Source of the DNA: Microcella frigidaquae
GTDB taxonomy: Bacteria; Actinomycetota; Actinomycetes; Actinomycetales; Microbacteriaceae
DNA length: 64,000 bases
Assembly (NCBI RefSeq): GCF_014200395.1
Contig: NZ_JACHBS010000001.1
Span: 1,302,001-1,366,000, forward strand
Direction of reading: 5' to 3'
In this document: one piece after another, positions 11,601 through 21,287 of the stretch
How the letters are laid out: each line of letters begins with the position of its first letter
Numbering within the stretch: the first letter of the stretch is position 1
Program-made: the position numbers and the translations under genes
The notes under the pieces: model-generated
Database searches by the model: none
The model's input: the letters and a program-made list of their open reading frames with translations, nothing else
What the model was told of the DNA's origin: nothing

Positions 11601-12302
11601 ATGATGCTAGGAGCACGATCGGGGGGCACGGTCGCCCTGCGACACCTCGTGATGGCGGCGATAGCCCTCGCGCTCGCGGGGGCGGCCTGGGCGCTGTACA
11701 GCTCCTGGAGCGCCGACATGAGGCTCTGGAAGTCGCTCGGGGTGTCCGCGATCGGGCTGCTCTGGTGGGCCATCATCATCGGACCGCTCGCCCGCCTGTT
11801 GCCTCGACTTTCCGGGCTGGTCCCCTGGCGACGAGAGGCCGGGATCTGGTTCGCTCTCGTCAGCGCGCTCCACGGCTACCTCGTCTGGGACGGCTGGGCC
11901 CGGTGGGATGTCGCCGGCCTTCTTGGGTACCAGTTCTCACCGGAGTCGGGACTCTACCTGCGAGCAGAGCCCGGCTTCGGCCTCGCCAACCTCCTCGGCG
12001 TCGCTGCGCTCGGACTCGGCCTCGCGCTCGCCGCGACATCCTTCGATCGTGCCGTCGCGTTTCTCGGGATCGGCTCATGGAAGTGGATGCACACTCTGGC
12101 CTATGCGGCCTTCTACCTCGTCACGCTGCACGTGCTCTACTTCGCCTTCATCCACTATTCGCCATCACCGACGAGGCTGACGATCTACGAACCGAATCCG
12201 CTCCGCTACTACTACCTGGCGTTGTTCCTGACCGCGGTCGGCGCTCAGGCCTCCGCATTCACCGCCGCCGTCTGGCGCCGACAGAAGGTCGGAGCGCTCT
12301 GA
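11601..12302 (+). CDS. Ferric-reductase-like haem membrane protein
   Basis: 233 residues, start ATG 11601 after GAGGAGG. About six membrane helices. Histidines on two helices suit b-haem binding: one in SALHGYLVW (about residue 95) and two in WMHTLAYAAFYLVTLHVLYF (about residues 160-175), the pattern of ferric reductase-like and MsrQ/YedZ-like membrane domains. It probably passes electrons across the membrane, fed by the FAD/NAD reductase encoded two genes downstream. The substrate is unknown. Its stop overlaps a 14-codon frame (12302-12346) whose TGA in turn overlaps the next gene's ATG. Confidence 0.75.
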   Translation: MMLGARSGGTVALRHLVMAAIALALAGAAWALYSSWSADMRLWKSLGVSAIGLLWWAIIIGPLARLLPRLSGLVPWRREAGIWFALVSALHGYLVWDGWARWDVAGLLGYQFSPESGLYLRAEPGFGLANLLGVAALGLGLALAATSFDRAVAFLGIGSWKWMHTLAYAAFYLVTLHVLYFAFIHYSPSPTRLTIYEPNPLRYYYLALFLTAVGAQASAFTAAVWRRQKVGAL

Positions 12303-12342
12303 TGCGGTCGAACAGTCGTCGACCTGGCGCGGAGCTCCCCCG

Positions 12343-12903
12343 ATGAGAGGTGCACTGCGAGCGACCGGTCTCGCTCTGATCGGACTGAGCCTCGTCCTCC
12401 CTCTCGCCCTGCTGTCGGTCGTCGTCGTCGCGGCCGAGCAGCAGGTGACCAGCAGAGCGTCCGCGGCACAGCAGAGCGAGACCGCCGCTCCCTACGCGCA
12501 GACGTTCGCGATGACGATCCTCGAGGAGCAGCGAACGATCGATCTGTGGCTGGTCGACCTGGATACGGAACCGTTCTTCCGTCAGACCATCACAGCGGGC
12601 GGCACGGTCGTGTCCGACCAGATCTACCGATTCGATGAGCGCGCCCTCTACACGTCGGATGGCGGATCCCCGGACGCGCCGGCCTGGTCCGTGCTGTCTC
12701 CTGTGGAGCCGGAGGCCCTCGGGCTCCCCGATCTCTCCGCTGGACCGGCGCAGTGGGCGGCGCAGTTCGGGGCGGGGGAGCAGCAGATCCCTCTCGCTGA
12801 CGGCACCACGGTGAACGTGGTCATCCACGCAGTGGATGACCCCATCGATCCGGCGATCTTCACGCTCCCCCCCGACGCCGTCGTGACGCCGGCCGGGCCG
12901 TAG
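12343..12903 (+). CDS. Exported, membrane-anchored protein of the redox module
   Basis: 186 residues. The N-terminus is a basic start followed by a strong hydrophobic segment (about 8-32), either an uncleaved anchor or signal peptide; there is no lipobox cysteine. The remaining ~150 residues are polar and without cysteines or a recognised domain. It lies between the haem membrane protein and the flavin reductase, one base from the latter's frame, so it is probably an extracytoplasmic partner of that electron-transfer chain. Confidence 0.7.
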   Translation: MRGALRATGLALIGLSLVLPLALLSVVVVAAEQQVTSRASAAQQSETAAPYAQTFAMTILEEQRTIDLWLVDLDTEPFFRQTITAGGTVVSDQIYRFDERALYTSDGGSPDAPAWSVLSPVEPEALGLPDLSAGPAQWAAQFGAGEQQIPLADGTTVNVVIHAVDDPIDPAIFTLPPDAVVTPAGP

Positions 12904-12931
12904 GGTGCGGGGCGATGACCGGCCGCAGGCC

Positions 12932-13654
12932 ATGGAGACGCAGGGATCATCGGTGAGAGGGCACGCCCGGCGACGTTCATGGCTGACCCGCATCGTGGAT
13001 CGGAGAGTGATCGCTCCGGATGTGATCGAGATCTCGGTGAGCCGCCCCCCGGGCTTCGATTTCGACGCGGGGCAGCACGTACAACTGGGCGTCCTCGCAC
13101 TGGACGGACGCGACCCGCATGGCCGTTCGCGCGTCTTCTCGATCACCTCGTCGCCCAACGACAGAGACATCCTGGCCGTCGCCTTTCGACGGTCTCCGAG
13201 CGCCTACAAGCGGACCCTCGCCGGCCTCGCCTTCGGTTCGACGGTCAGGCTGTCGGGACCTTACGGCCACGTGACGCTGACGAGGAAGTCGGACAGGCCC
13301 CGCGTCCTGGTCGCGTTCGGCGTCGGAATCACCCCTCACGTGAGCATGATTCGCTTCGCTTCCGAGGAGGCGCTGGACGTCCCCATCGCCGTGCTGCACG
13401 TCGCGAATCACGAGAGGCGCGTCGCCTATGCGGATGAACTCACTCGGTGCGCTGCGGAGAACCCCGCGATCCGGCTTCTCGCTCGATCCTCCTCACTGGC
13501 TCTCGCCGACCTGGAGCGGGCTCGTGACGAGCACCCGCACGCGATCTGGTACCTCTCCGGCCCTCCCACTCGAGTGGGTAGCGCTGTCGCCGACCTCCGG
13601 GGTCTCGGGGTGCCGGAGCGGGACATCTTCACGGAGGAGTTCATCGGCTACTGA
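12932..13654 (+). CDS. FAD/NAD(P)-binding oxidoreductase (ferredoxin reductase fold)
   Basis: 240 residues from ATG 12932. GTG 12905 and GTG 12953 are alternative starts; the last has the best-spaced AGGGA. The FAD motif RVFSITSSP, the phosphate loop GVGITPH and the C-terminal SGPPTRVG mark a ferredoxin-NADP+ reductase-type module with no iron-sulphur cluster domain. It should oxidise NAD(P)H in the cytoplasm and feed the haem membrane protein encoded at 11601-12302. Together the three genes resemble a split ferric-reductase or flavocytochrome system. Electron acceptor unknown. Confidence 0.8.
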   Translation: METQGSSVRGHARRRSWLTRIVDRRVIAPDVIEISVSRPPGFDFDAGQHVQLGVLALDGRDPHGRSRVFSITSSPNDRDILAVAFRRSPSAYKRTLAGLAFGSTVRLSGPYGHVTLTRKSDRPRVLVAFGVGITPHVSMIRFASEEALDVPIAVLHVANHERRVAYADELTRCAAENPAIRLLARSSSLALADLERARDEHPHAIWYLSGPPTRVGSAVADLRGLGVPERDIFTEEFIGY

Positions 13655-13701
13655 CACCGGGATGCGTGCCGCGGGCGACCCGGCGGGCTGACTCGCGTGG
13701 G

Positions 13702-14136
13702 TCACCGGCTCCTGCGACGGGGGGAAACGATCAGCAGCTCGGTGACGAGTACCGCGATGATGGCCGCGACGAGGAGGACGGCGCCCGCGCCGAGCGCGAT
13801 CGCGATGATGAGGCCCGACCAGCCGCTGTCGGCCGGCCCGGCGACGAGCGCGAGCAGGCCCGTGTTGACGCCCACCGCGATGACCGCGCTCAGCAGGTGC
13901 ACGCCGATGCGGACGCCGACCGGGCGGTGCCGCAATGCGAGGGACCCGGCGATGAGCAGGAGCGTCCAGAGCCCGAGGGCGATGCCCGTGGCGCCGAAGA
14001 GGAACCGGGCGGCGTTCGGGACGATATCGCCCGGTGCCGCGGCGTCTCCCGTCGTGACGAGGGAGAGCCCGACGAGGGCGAGGACGATCGTGATGCCGAG
14101 GATCGACCCGACCTCGGTGAGGATCCGCTTGCCCAT
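13702..14136 (-). CDS. Four-helix membrane protein (paralogue B)
   Basis: 144 residues from ATG 14136, preceded by AAGGGCGG; the frame is open for 25 more codons upstream without support. Four predicted membrane helices. Alignable with paralogue A (4813-5259) over nearly its whole length, including RFLFGATGIALGLWTLLLI in helix 2 and the closing VTELLIV. It is convergent with the redox module and lies next to tuf. No recognised function. Confidence 0.78.
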   Translation of the reverse strand: MGKRILTEVGSILGITIVLALVGLSLVTTGDAAAPGDIVPNAARFLFGATGIALGLWTLLLIAGSLALRHRPVGVRIGVHLLSAVIAVGVNTGLLALVAGPADSGWSGLIIAIALGAGAVLLVAAIIAVLVTELLIVSPRRRSR

Positions 14137-14233
14137 TCGTGCCGCCCTTCGCCGGGCATCCGTGTCATCGCGGACGCTCTGCCGCGACTGTAGCGCCCCG
14201 CGGTGCCGCAATGGGAGCAGGCGGGAACGACGA

Positions 14234-14265
14234 AGCGGGGGCCGGGCTTGCGCCCGACCCCCGCT
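14234..14265 (-). terminator. tuf terminator
   Basis: Fourteen-base stem with one G-T-type mismatch, AGCGGGGGCCGGGC / GCCCGACCCCCGCT, around a TTGC loop, 18 bases after the tuf stop. Strong GC stem without a long U-tract, typical of high-GC actinobacteria. It would end the str operon. Confidence 0.75.
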
Positions 14266-14282
14266 CGTTGCAGTGCGAAGAA

Positions 14283-15476
14283 CTACTTGATGATCTTCGT
14301 GACCGTGCCGGCGCCGACGGTGCGGCCGCCCTCACGGATGGCGAAGCCGAGGCCCTCCTCCATGGCGATGGGCTGGATCAGCTCGACCGTCATGTCGGTG
14401 GTGTCGCCGGGCATGACCATCTCGGTGCCCTCGGGCAGCGAGATGACGCCGGTGACGTCGGTGGTGCGGAAGTAGAACTGCGGGCGGTAGTTCGTGTAGA
14501 AGGGGTTGTGACGGCCACCCTCGTCCTTCGAGAGGATGTACGCGGTGCCCTCGAAGTTGGTGTGCGGGGTCACCGAACCCGGCTTCACGACGACCTGACC
14601 GCGCTCGACGTCCTCGCGCTTGGTGCCGCGGAGCAGGAGACCGCAGTTCTCGCCGGCCCAGGCCTCGTCGAGCTGCTTGTGGAACATCTCGATGCCCGTG
14701 ACGGTGGTCTTCTGCGTCGGGCGGATGCCGACGATCTCGACCTCGGAGTTGATCGCGAGGGTGCCGCGCTCGGCGCGACCCGTCACGACCGTGCCACGGC
14801 CGGTGATGGTGAAGACGTCCTCGATGGGCATGAGGAACGGCTTGTCCTTGTCACGCACCGGGTCCGGAACCGAGTTGTCCACGGCGTCCATGAGGTCGAG
14901 GATCGACTGCGTCCACTTCTCGTCGCCCTCGAGAGCCTTCAGGCCCGAGACGCGCACGACGGGGGCGTTGTCGCCGTCGAAGCCCTGGCTCGAGAGGAGC
15001 TCGCGGACCTCGATCTCGACGAGCTCGAGGATCTCCTCGTCGTCGACCATGTCGCTCTTGTTGAGCGCGACCAGCAGGTAGGGAACGCCGACCTGCTTGG
15101 CGAGCAGCACGTGCTCGCGGGTCTGGGCCATCGGGCCGTCGGTCGCCGCGACCACGAGGATCGCGCCGTCCATCTGAGCGGCACCGGTGATCATGTTCTT
15201 GATGTAGTCGGCGTGACCGGGGGCGTCGACGTGCGCGTAGTGACGCTTCGGGGTCTCGTACTCGACGTGCGAGATGTTGATGGTGATACCGCGCTGACGC
15301 TCCTCCGGAGCCGAGTCGATCGTGGCGAAGTCGCGCACGACGTTCGTCGCCGAGGGGTACTTGTCGGCAAGCACCTTCGAGATGGCGGCGGTGAGCGTGG
15401 TCTTGCCGTGGTCGACGTGACCGATGGTTCCGATGTTGACGTGCGGCTTGCTCCGCTCGAACTTGGCCTTAGCCAC
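14283..15476 (-). CDS. tuf: Elongation factor Tu
   Basis: 397 residues. Start GTG 15476 with GAGGAGG 7 bases upstream. GTPase motifs are GHVDHGKT (19-26), DAPGHADY and NKSD; domains 2 and 3 are complete to the C-terminal GAGTVTKI. It carries aminoacyl-tRNA to the ribosomal A site. The 108-base gap to fusA contains a small GGCTCG/CGAGCC hairpin (15556-15568) and an AT-rich TACGATACAT stretch, so tuf may also have its own promoter. Confidence 0.98.
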   Translation of the reverse strand: MAKAKFERSKPHVNIGTIGHVDHGKTTLTAAISKVLADKYPSATNVVRDFATIDSAPEERQRGITINISHVEYETPKRHYAHVDAPGHADYIKNMITGAAQMDGAILVVAATDGPMAQTREHVLLAKQVGVPYLLVALNKSDMVDDEEILELVEIEVRELLSSQGFDGDNAPVVRVSGLKALEGDEKWTQSILDLMDAVDNSVPDPVRDKDKPFLMPIEDVFTITGRGTVVTGRAERGTLAINSEVEIVGIRPTQKTTVTGIEMFHKQLDEAWAGENCGLLLRGTKREDVERGQVVVKPGSVTPHTNFEGTAYILSKDEGGRHNPFYTNYRPQFYFRTTDVTGVISLPEGTEMVMPGDTTDMTVELIQPIAMEEGLGFAIREGGRTVGAGTVTKIIK

Positions 15477-15584
15477 TGTGGGTCCTCCTCAGGACTTGGT
15501 GCTCAGCATCCGGGGTTCAGACGCCGCGCGATTTGGTATGGATGTATCGTACTCAGGCTCGGCGAGCCCTCGCAGGTTGGACGA

Positions 15585-17699
15585 TTACTCGCCCTTGCTC
15601 TTCTGGACGATCTCGTCGGCGACGGCCTTCGGGACCTCCGCGTAGCTGTCGAACGTCATCGAGTAGACGGCGCGTCCGGACGTCTTCGACCGAAGGTCGC
15701 CGACGTACCCGAACATCTCCGACAGCGGCACGAGGGCGCGGACGACCTTCACGCCCGTCGCGTCATCCATCGACTGGATCTGACCGCGGCGGGAGTTCAG
15801 GTCGCCGATGACGTCGCCCATGTACTCCTCGGGGGTGCGCACCTCGACCGCCATGAGCGGCTCGAGGAGCACGGGGTTCGCCTTGCGCGCAGCCTCCTTG
15901 AAGGCCATCGAGCCGGCGATCTTGAACGCCATCTCCGAGGAGTCGACGTCGTGCGCGGCGCCGTCGATGAGGGTCGCCTTGACGCCCACCGTCGGGAAGC
16001 CGGCGAGCACGCCGACCTGCATCGCGTCCTGGATGCCCGCGTCGACCGAAGGGATGTACTCCCGCGGCACGCGACCACCGGTGACGGCGTTCACGAACTC
16101 GTAGCTCGTCTCAGGGGTGACCTCGAGCGGCTCGAGCGAGATCTGGACCTTCGCGAACTGACCCGACCCACCGGTCTGCTTCTTGTGGGTGTAGTCATAC
16201 TTCTCGATGGTCTTCTTGATCGTCTCGCGGTAGGCCACCTGCGGCTTGCCGACGTTGGCCTCGACGTTGAACTCGCGCTTCATGCGGTCCACGAGGATGT
16301 CGAGGTGCAGCTCGCCCATGCCCTTGATGACGGTCTGGCCGGTCTCGACGTTCTGCTCGGTGCGGAACGTCGGGTCCTCCTCGGCCAGCTTCTGGATGGC
16401 CGTGCCGAGCTTCTCCTGGTCGGCCTTGGTCTTCGGCTCGATGGCGACCTCGATCACGGGCTCCGGGAAGGTCATCGACTCGAGCACGACCGGGTTGTTC
16501 GGGTCGCACAGAGTGTCGCCCGTCGTGGTGTCCTTCAGGCCGATGACCGCGTAGATGTGGCCAGCGGTGACCGACTCGACCGGGTTCTCCTTGTTGGCGT
16601 GCATCTGGAAGATCTTGCCGATGCGCTCCTTCTTGCCCTTCGTCGAGTTGACGATCTGGGCACCCGAGTCGATCGCGCCGGAGTACACGCGCACGTAGGT
16701 GAGGCGACCGAAGAAGGGGTGCACCGCGACCTTGAACGCGAGAGCCGCGAAGGGCTCGGTCGCGTCGGGCTTGCGGACGATCTCCTTCTCCTCGTCGCGC
16801 GGGTCGTGCGCGACGGTGGCCGGAACGTCGAGCGGGCTCGGCAGGTAGTCGACGACCGCGTCGAGCATCGGCTGCACGCCGCGGTTCTTGAACGCCGAGC
16901 CGCACAGCACCGGGTAGATCTCCGAGGCGATCGTCATCTTGCGAATCGCGCCCTTGATCTCGGCGACCGTGAGCTCCTCGCCGCCGAAGAACTTCTCCAG
17001 CAGCACGTCGTCGCTCTCGGCGACGGTCTCGAGCAGGGCCTGGCGGTACTCCTCGGCCTTCTCCTTGAGCTCGGCCGGGATCTCCTGGATCTCATACTCG
17101 GCGCCCATGGTGACGTCACCCTTGGCATCGCCGGGCCACACCAGGGCACGCATCTCGACGAGGTCGACGACGCCGGTGAAGGTCGACTCGAAGCCGATCG
17201 GCAGCTGGATGACCAGCGGCCGGGCGCCGAGGCGCTTCACGATCGTGTCGACGGTGAAGTAGAAGTCGGCGCCGAGCTTGTCCATCTTGTTGACGAAGCA
17301 GATGCGAGGCACGTCGTACTTGTCGGCCTGACGCCACACGGTCTCCGACTGGGGCTCGACGCCCTCCTTGCCGTCGAACACCGCGACCGCGCCGTCCAGG
17401 ACGCGCAGCGAGCGCTCGACCTCGACGGTGAAGTCGACGTGGCCGGGGGTGTCGATGATGTTGATCTGGTGCTTGTTCCAGAAGCAGGTCGTCGCGGCCG
17501 ACGTGATCGTGATGCCGCGCTCCTGCTCCTGCGCCATCCAGTCCATCGTCGACGCGCCATCGTGCGTCTCACCGATCTTGTGGTTCACACCCGTGTAGAA
17601 GAGGATGCGCTCGGTCGTGGTGGTCTTGCCGGCATCGATGTGAGCCATGATGCCGATGTTGCGGACCTTCTTGAGGTCGGTGAGCACGTCGAGTGCCAC
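15585..17699 (-). CDS. fusA: Elongation factor G
   Basis: 704 residues; GTG start at 17699 after AAGGACAT. P-loop [19 protein letters not shown] at about 20-38, switch [17 protein letters not shown], and the EF-G domain IV segment [10 protein letters not shown]. It drives translocation and, with RRF, ribosome recycling. The GTPase-domain insertion (G') typical of EF-G is present. Third gene of the str operon; a large hairpin separates it from rpsG. Confidence 0.98.
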   Translation of the reverse strand: MALDVLTDLKKVRNIGIMAHIDAGKTTTTERILFYTGVNHKIGETHDGASTMDWMAQEQERGITITSAATTCFWNKHQINIIDTPGHVDFTVEVERSLRVLDGAVAVFDGKEGVEPQSETVWRQADKYDVPRICFVNKMDKLGADFYFTVDTIVKRLGARPLVIQLPIGFESTFTGVVDLVEMRALVWPGDAKGDVTMGAEYEIQEIPAELKEKAEEYRQALLETVAESDDVLLEKFFGGEELTVAEIKGAIRKMTIASEIYPVLCGSAFKNRGVQPMLDAVVDYLPSPLDVPATVAHDPRDEEKEIVRKPDATEPFAALAFKVAVHPFFGRLTYVRVYSGAIDSGAQIVNSTKGKKERIGKIFQMHANKENPVESVTAGHIYAVIGLKDTTTGDTLCDPNNPVVLESMTFPEPVIEVAIEPKTKADQEKLGTAIQKLAEEDPTFRTEQNVETGQTVIKGMGELHLDILVDRMKREFNVEANVGKPQVAYRETIKKTIEKYDYTHKKQTGGSGQFAKVQISLEPLEVTPETSYEFVNAVTGGRVPREYIPSVDAGIQDAMQVGVLAGFPTVGVKATLIDGAAHDVDSSEMAFKIAGSMAFKEAARKANPVLLEPLMAVEVRTPEEYMGDVIGDLNSRRGQIQSMDDATGVKVVRALVPLSEMFGYVGDLRSKTSGRAVYSMTFDSYAEVPKAVADEIVQKSKGE

Positions 17700-17791
17700 G
17701 GGATGTCCTTACGTTCGGTATTTCGTCAGTGTTGGATTGCTGGAGCGTGGTGGCTGGGTCTCCCCCGTGTCGGCCCGGGACGGGCCGCCAC

Positions 17792-17843
17792 CCGAGGTTC
17801 GCAGCGGGGGCCAGAAATGGCCCCCGCCTTTAGCGAACCTCGG
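17792..17843 (-). promoter_or_regulatory. Two-tier hairpin between rpsG and fusA
   Basis: Outer 11-bp perfect stem CCGAGGTTCGC (17792-17802) / GCGAACCTCGG (17833-17843) encloses an inner 10-bp perfect stem GCGGGGGCCA (17804-17813) / TGGCCCCCGC (17818-17827) with a four-base loop. A smaller hairpin CGGCCC/GGGCCG lies at 17771-17787. Nothing ends in a U-tract, and fusA follows 93 bases later. It may act as a partial terminator, an RNA-processing site or an mRNA-stability element that sets the rpsLG:fusA ratio. Confidence 0.6.
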
Positions 17844-17871
17844 CTCACTACCCAGCTGGGAAGCCTTCGGC

Positions 17872-18342
17872 TTACCAGCGGTAGTGAGCGAACGCCTTGT
17901 TGCTCTCGGCCATCTTGTGGGTGTCCTCACGACGCTTCACGGCGGCGCCGAGGCCGTTCGAGGCGTCGAGGATCTCGTTCATCAGGCGCTCGGTCATCGT
18001 CTTCTCGCGACGGGCCTTGGCGTACGAGGTCAGCCAGCGCAGCGCGAGGGTGTTCGCGCGGTGCGGCTTGACCTCGACCGGAACTTGGTAAGTCGAGCCA
18101 CCGACACGACGCGACCGCACCTCGAGGGTGGGGCGCACGTTGTCGAGAGCCTTCTTGAGCACGGCAACGGCGTCCTGGCCGCTCTTCGCGGCGACTCCCT
18201 CGAGCGCACCGTAGACGATGCGCTCGGCGAGGCCCTTCTTGCCGTCGAGGAGGATCTTGTTGACGAGCTGGCTGACGATCGGCGCCCCGTAGACGGGGTC
18301 GGCGACGACGGGGCGCTTCGGAGCGGGACCCTTGCGAGGCAT
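17872..18342 (-). CDS. rpsG: 30S ribosomal protein S7
   Basis: 156 residues starting [12 protein letters not shown], with the S7 signature near residues 20-46 and C-terminus KAFAHYRW. S7 nucleates assembly of the 30S head. Its ATG overlaps the rpsL TAA by one base (TAATG), so the two are translationally coupled. Confidence 0.98.
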   Translation of the reverse strand: MPRKGPAPKRPVVADPVYGAPIVSQLVNKILLDGKKGLAERIVYGALEGVAAKSGQDAVAVLKKALDNVRPTLEVRSRRVGGSTYQVPVEVKPHRANTLALRWLTSYAKARREKTMTERLMNEILDASNGLGAAVKRREDTHKMAESNKAFAHYRW

Positions 18343-18716
18343 TACTTCTTCTCCATCTTCGCGCCGTAGCGGCTGCGCGCCTGCTTGCGGTTCTTCACGG
18401 CCTGGGTGTCGAGCGCGCCGCGCACGATCTTGTAGCGCACGCCGGGGAGGTCCTTCACACGACCACCGCGCACGAGCACCATCGAGTGCTCCTGCAGGTT
18501 GTGGCCCTCGCCCGGGATGTAGGCGGTGACCTCGGTGCCGTTGCTGAGCTTCACACGAGCGACCTTCCGCAGAGCCGAGTTCGGCTTCTTGGGGGTCGTG
18601 GTGTAGACGCGCGTGCAAACGCCGCGCTGCTGGGGGTTGGCCTTCAGGGCCGGCGCCTTGGTCTTCGAGACCTTCGGCGAGCGGCCCTTGCGGACCAGCT
18701 GCTGGATAGTGGGCAC
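18342..18716 (-). CDS. rpsL: 30S ribosomal protein S12
   Basis: 124 residues from GTG 18716 ([13 protein letters not shown]) with GAGGAG upstream. The frame extends four codons further, but those contain the ribosome-binding site. The decoding-centre loops [13 protein letters not shown] and [11 protein letters not shown] carry lysines at 43 and 88, the streptomycin-sensitive residues. First gene of the str operon. Confidence 0.98.
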   Translation of the reverse strand: MPTIQQLVRKGRSPKVSKTKAPALKANPQQRGVCTRVYTTTPKKPNSALRKVARVKLSNGTEVTAYIPGEGHNLQEHSMVLVRGGRVKDLPGVRYKIVRGALDTQAVKNRKQARSRYGAKMEKK

Positions 18717-18811
18717 AGTGCTCCTCATGAATGCTGCACGGTGACAGCGGTTGCGGTTGGATGTCCCCCGACCGGCAGGGCCGGGCGGGGCTCACGCGAA
18801 ATCCGTGGGCT

Positions 18812-18831
18812 GCGGTGAGCAGGCTCACCGC
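18812..18831 (-). promoter_or_regulatory. Leader hairpin of the str operon
   Basis: Nine-base perfect inverted repeat GCGGTGAGC-AG-GCTCACCGC in the ~235-base leader between the str promoter and rpsL. The two-base centre means the true loop is larger. A role in transcript stability or leader regulation is possible; no known r-protein binding site could be matched. Confidence 0.35.
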
Positions 18832-18957
18832 CGACGGATATGCCGTGGGGGTGTCACTCGACGATCGCCGGAGCGGCCGCCGGGTGAGGGACCCTCTGTG
18901 CGAGCATCCGCGCGCGACGGCATGACACAGCCGCGCGCCGAAGCACACACACCGCCA

Positions 18958-18986
18958 AGGATAGACGGCGCGCCCGGCCGGGTCAA
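18958..18986 (-). promoter_or_regulatory. str operon promoter
   Basis: On the minus strand, -35 TTGACC (18986-18981), a 17-base spacer and -10 TATCCT (18963-18958), an excellent vegetative promoter. The start of transcription would be near 18951, giving a leader of about 235 bases before rpsL. The -35 overlaps the stop codon of the membrane-protein gene upstream. Confidence 0.75.
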
Positions 18987-19741
18987 ACGGCGGTGCGGCC
19001 GCTGACCGTGGCCTGGTGCTCGGCGAGCTCTTTCTGGTAGGCCGCCCGGGCGGCCTCGTTGCGGGCGCGGGCCGTACGACCGCGGCGCGCGACGATCCAG
19101 CCGACCCACACCGGAACCTCCCGTGCGATGATCGCGGCGAGGAAGCCGACCGGGTTCATGAGCTGCGTGGCGACGACCGCGCCGACCACCGGCAGGGCCT
19201 CACCGACGGCGCCCGCGATGATGAGCTGGGCGCCGAGGAAGCCGACCCAGACCACGATCGCGACGAGGAACCCGCCCAGGACGTGCGCCCACCACCCGGC
19301 GCGGTTCACGATCACGATCAGCAGGATGTAGGCCAGTGCGAAGACCACGACGGGGATCCAGAAGGCCGGGGTGGCGGTGAACAGCAGGCCGCCGACGGCG
19401 GCGAACTCCGGCAGGAAGGGCGCCAGCAGGGTGGCGAGGAGACCGTAGAGAGCGGCGAAGATCCCCGCGCCGAGGAGAGCGACCACCACACCGACGCCGC
19501 GGGCGCCGCGGGCGCGCGGCGCGGCCGGAGCGGTGACGTAGACGACGGCGGGCGCCGCCGGCTCGGGAGCTGCGGACTCCGCCGGTGCCGACTCCGATGC
19601 CGGCTCGACGGCCGGCTCGACGGTCGGCTCGATGGCCGGTTCCGACGCCGACGGCGAGTTCACTGCATCGGCGGGGGGAGCGGTCTCGTCCGGGGCGGTC
19701 TGGTCGGGGGCGTTCTCGTCAGGAGCAGTGGTGGTTGCCAT
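18983..19741 (-). CDS. Membrane protein with acidic, Ala/Pro-rich N-terminus
   Basis: 252 residues. The first ~75 residues are a low-complexity Ala/Pro/Glu-rich cytoplasmic stretch with repeated EPxxEPxxEP units; then come about four membrane helices (roughly 83-215) and a short basic-then-acidic tail. No enzymatic motif. Genes of this layout are seen near the str operon in Microbacteriaceae as far as I recall, but no function can be given. ATG at 19741 is the only sensible start. Confidence 0.75.
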   Translation of the reverse strand: MATTTAPDENAPDQTAPDETAPPADAVNSPSASEPAIEPTVEPAVEPASESAPAESAAPEPAAPAVVYVTAPAAPRARGARGVGVVVALLGAGIFAALYGLLATLLAPFLPEFAAVGGLLFTATPAFWIPVVVFALAYILLIVIVNRAGWWAHVLGGFLVAIVVWVGFLGAQLIIAGAVGEALPVVGAVVATQLMNPVGFLAAIIAREVPVWVGWIVARRGRTARARNEAARAAYQKELAEHQATVSGRTAV

Positions 19742-19817
19742 GAGGCGTCCTTTCGCGGGCGGTCGCGCCGCGGGTGCGACCGCGCCACCCTACCAAGGAC
19801 GCCTTCCATCGAGGAGT

Positions 19818-19844
19818 CCGGGATGCCCGGCCCGGGCATCCCGG
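19818..19844 (-). terminator. Terminator of the pilus operon
   Basis: Perfect 13-bp inverted repeat CCGGGATGCCCGG / CCGGGCATCCCGG around a single base, five bases after the pilO stop at 19849. Very stable, so the natural end of the pil transcript. Confidence 0.8.
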
Positions 19845-19848
19845 AGCC

Positions 19849-20577
19849 CTACGGGGTCGGGGTCGGCGTCGGCGCGCCCGGCGTCGGGGTCGCGGCAGGA
19901 TCGGTCGCTCCGGGGGTCGGGGTCGCCGTCGGCTCGGGCTCCGGCACGGGCGGCACCTCGACGAGGTCCTCCCCCGAGATGACGTAGATGTTGAGCGTGA
20001 TCGTGGTCTCTCCGCCGCCGTCGCCACCATCGGCCGCGAAGGTCGCCGTCGGGATCACACCGAATCGCGGGGAACGCTGGAGCTCGTCGATGAACGCGAG
20101 CGTCGCATCGAGCGGACCGAAGACAGTGATCGAGACGCTCACGAGCAGCAAAGAACCGGCAGGAAGCACGCCGGTGCCGTCGATCTCGGGCTCGGGCACC
20201 ACCTCGTCCGGCCCGAGCACGGCGGCGGTCGTCGGCGAGGGCTCATTGATCTGCAGGTTCTGCAGCACGAGGTCCTCGGCGAGGATCGTCGTGATGAACT
20301 CCTGCACCGCGTCGTCGTACTCGGCCTGCGTCGGGAACTCCGCCCGCAGCAGCGCGAGCTCCGACCGCAGCTCCTCGATGCGCTCGAAGTCGGCCTCGAG
20401 CTGGGCGATGGCCGCTCGAGTGACCTCGTTCTGCGCTTGCACGGCGAGGCGGTCGGAGTCGAAACGAGCAGCCTCAGCGAGCTTCGGCGAGATGCCGAGG
20501 AACCACCCGAGAGCGACCACGACGATGATCAGGAGGACGGTGGCGAAGCTCCAGACACGGGTCGATGCCGAGTTCAC
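19849..20577 (-). CDS. pilO: PilO-like type IV pilus inner-membrane protein
   Basis: 242 residues, GTG start overlapping the pilN stop (GTGA). One N-terminal membrane helix (about 9-30), a coiled coil (about 35-85) with ELRSELALLRAEFP, then a ferredoxin-like domain typical of PilO. The last ~30 residues are a Pro/Thr repeat (PEPEPTATPTPG and PTPTPTP) not usual in PilO and probably extending into the cell envelope. PilM, PilN and PilO form the alignment complex around the PilC/ATPase platform. Confidence 0.85.
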   Translation of the reverse strand: MNSASTRVWSFATVLLIIVVVALGWFLGISPKLAEAARFDSDRLAVQAQNEVTRAAIAQLEADFERIEELRSELALLRAEFPTQAEYDDAVQEFITTILAEDLVLQNLQINEPSPTTAAVLGPDEVVPEPEIDGTGVLPAGSLLLVSVSITVFGPLDATLAFIDELQRSPRFGVIPTATFAADGGDGGGETTITLNIYVISGEDLVEVPPVPEPEPTATPTPGATDPAATPTPGAPTPTPTP

Positions 20578-21287
20578 TGGTCGTCCTCCTCACTGGTGCC
20601 GTCGGAGCCGTCGGCCGCATCAGCACCCTCGGGGGCGAATCGCTGCGAGAGCGCCTCGGCGTTGAGGTTGATCGTCACGACGACGTCGTAGCTGCTGCCC
20701 TCATTGAGGGTCACCCGGTCGATGCTGGCATCGGCGAAGGTGTCGAGCTGCTCCCACGCGCGAATCCAGACCCAGGGGCGCGGCGACTCCGATGTTGTGA
20801 CCACCATCGAGATGGTGGCGACGCGCGGCTCGCGCAAGGGTCCAGCGATCCCGAGCGATGGTTGCGCCGCCTGATCGCCGAGGAAGGTCACCGATGACAC
20901 CGCGTTGCCGGAGCCCAGCGCCGCGAGGTACGGGTCGAGAGCATCCGCCCACAGCACCTCGACCTCCGCCAGCTGCTGCCGGAGCGTCACGATCGTCTGG
21001 AGGTCGCCGCGGATCTGCGTGACCTCGGCGTACTCGAGCTGCGTCGCCAGGAGCTGATCGGTGATGCGGCGCTCCTCGGCGAGGCGCTGCTCGGCCGCCG
21101 CCGCGTACAGGAACGAGGCGACGACCCCGCCGATGACGACGGCGACCACGAGGCCGCTCAGGGCGATGAGTGATCGGCGCCGCGTCGACTCGCGTCGGCG
21201 CTGCGCGACCTCCGGCGGCATGAGGTTCGCCCGGGGGATGCCGCCGTAGATGAGGGCCCCGCCCTCCGACTTCTCGCGCTTGCTCAT
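20574..21287 (-). CDS. pilN: PilN-like type IV pilus assembly protein
   Basis: 237 residues. The short cytoplasmic N-terminus contains GGIPRANLMPPEV, the conserved PilN segment (NLLP-like) that binds PilM. One membrane helix lies at about 40-62, then a coiled coil and a ferredoxin-like domain, and an acidic tail. It overlaps pilM by four bases and pilO by four bases, so the three are translated as a unit. Confidence 0.87.
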   Translation of the reverse strand: MSKREKSEGGALIYGGIPRANLMPPEVAQRRRESTRRRSLIALSGLVVAVVIGGVVASFLYAAAAEQRLAEERRITDQLLATQLEYAEVTQIRGDLQTIVTLRQQLAEVEVLWADALDPYLAALGSGNAVSSVTFLGDQAAQPSLGIAGPLREPRVATISMVVTTSESPRPWVWIRAWEQLDTFADASIDRVTLNEGSSYDVVVTINLNAEALSQRFAPEGADAADGSDGTSEEDDQ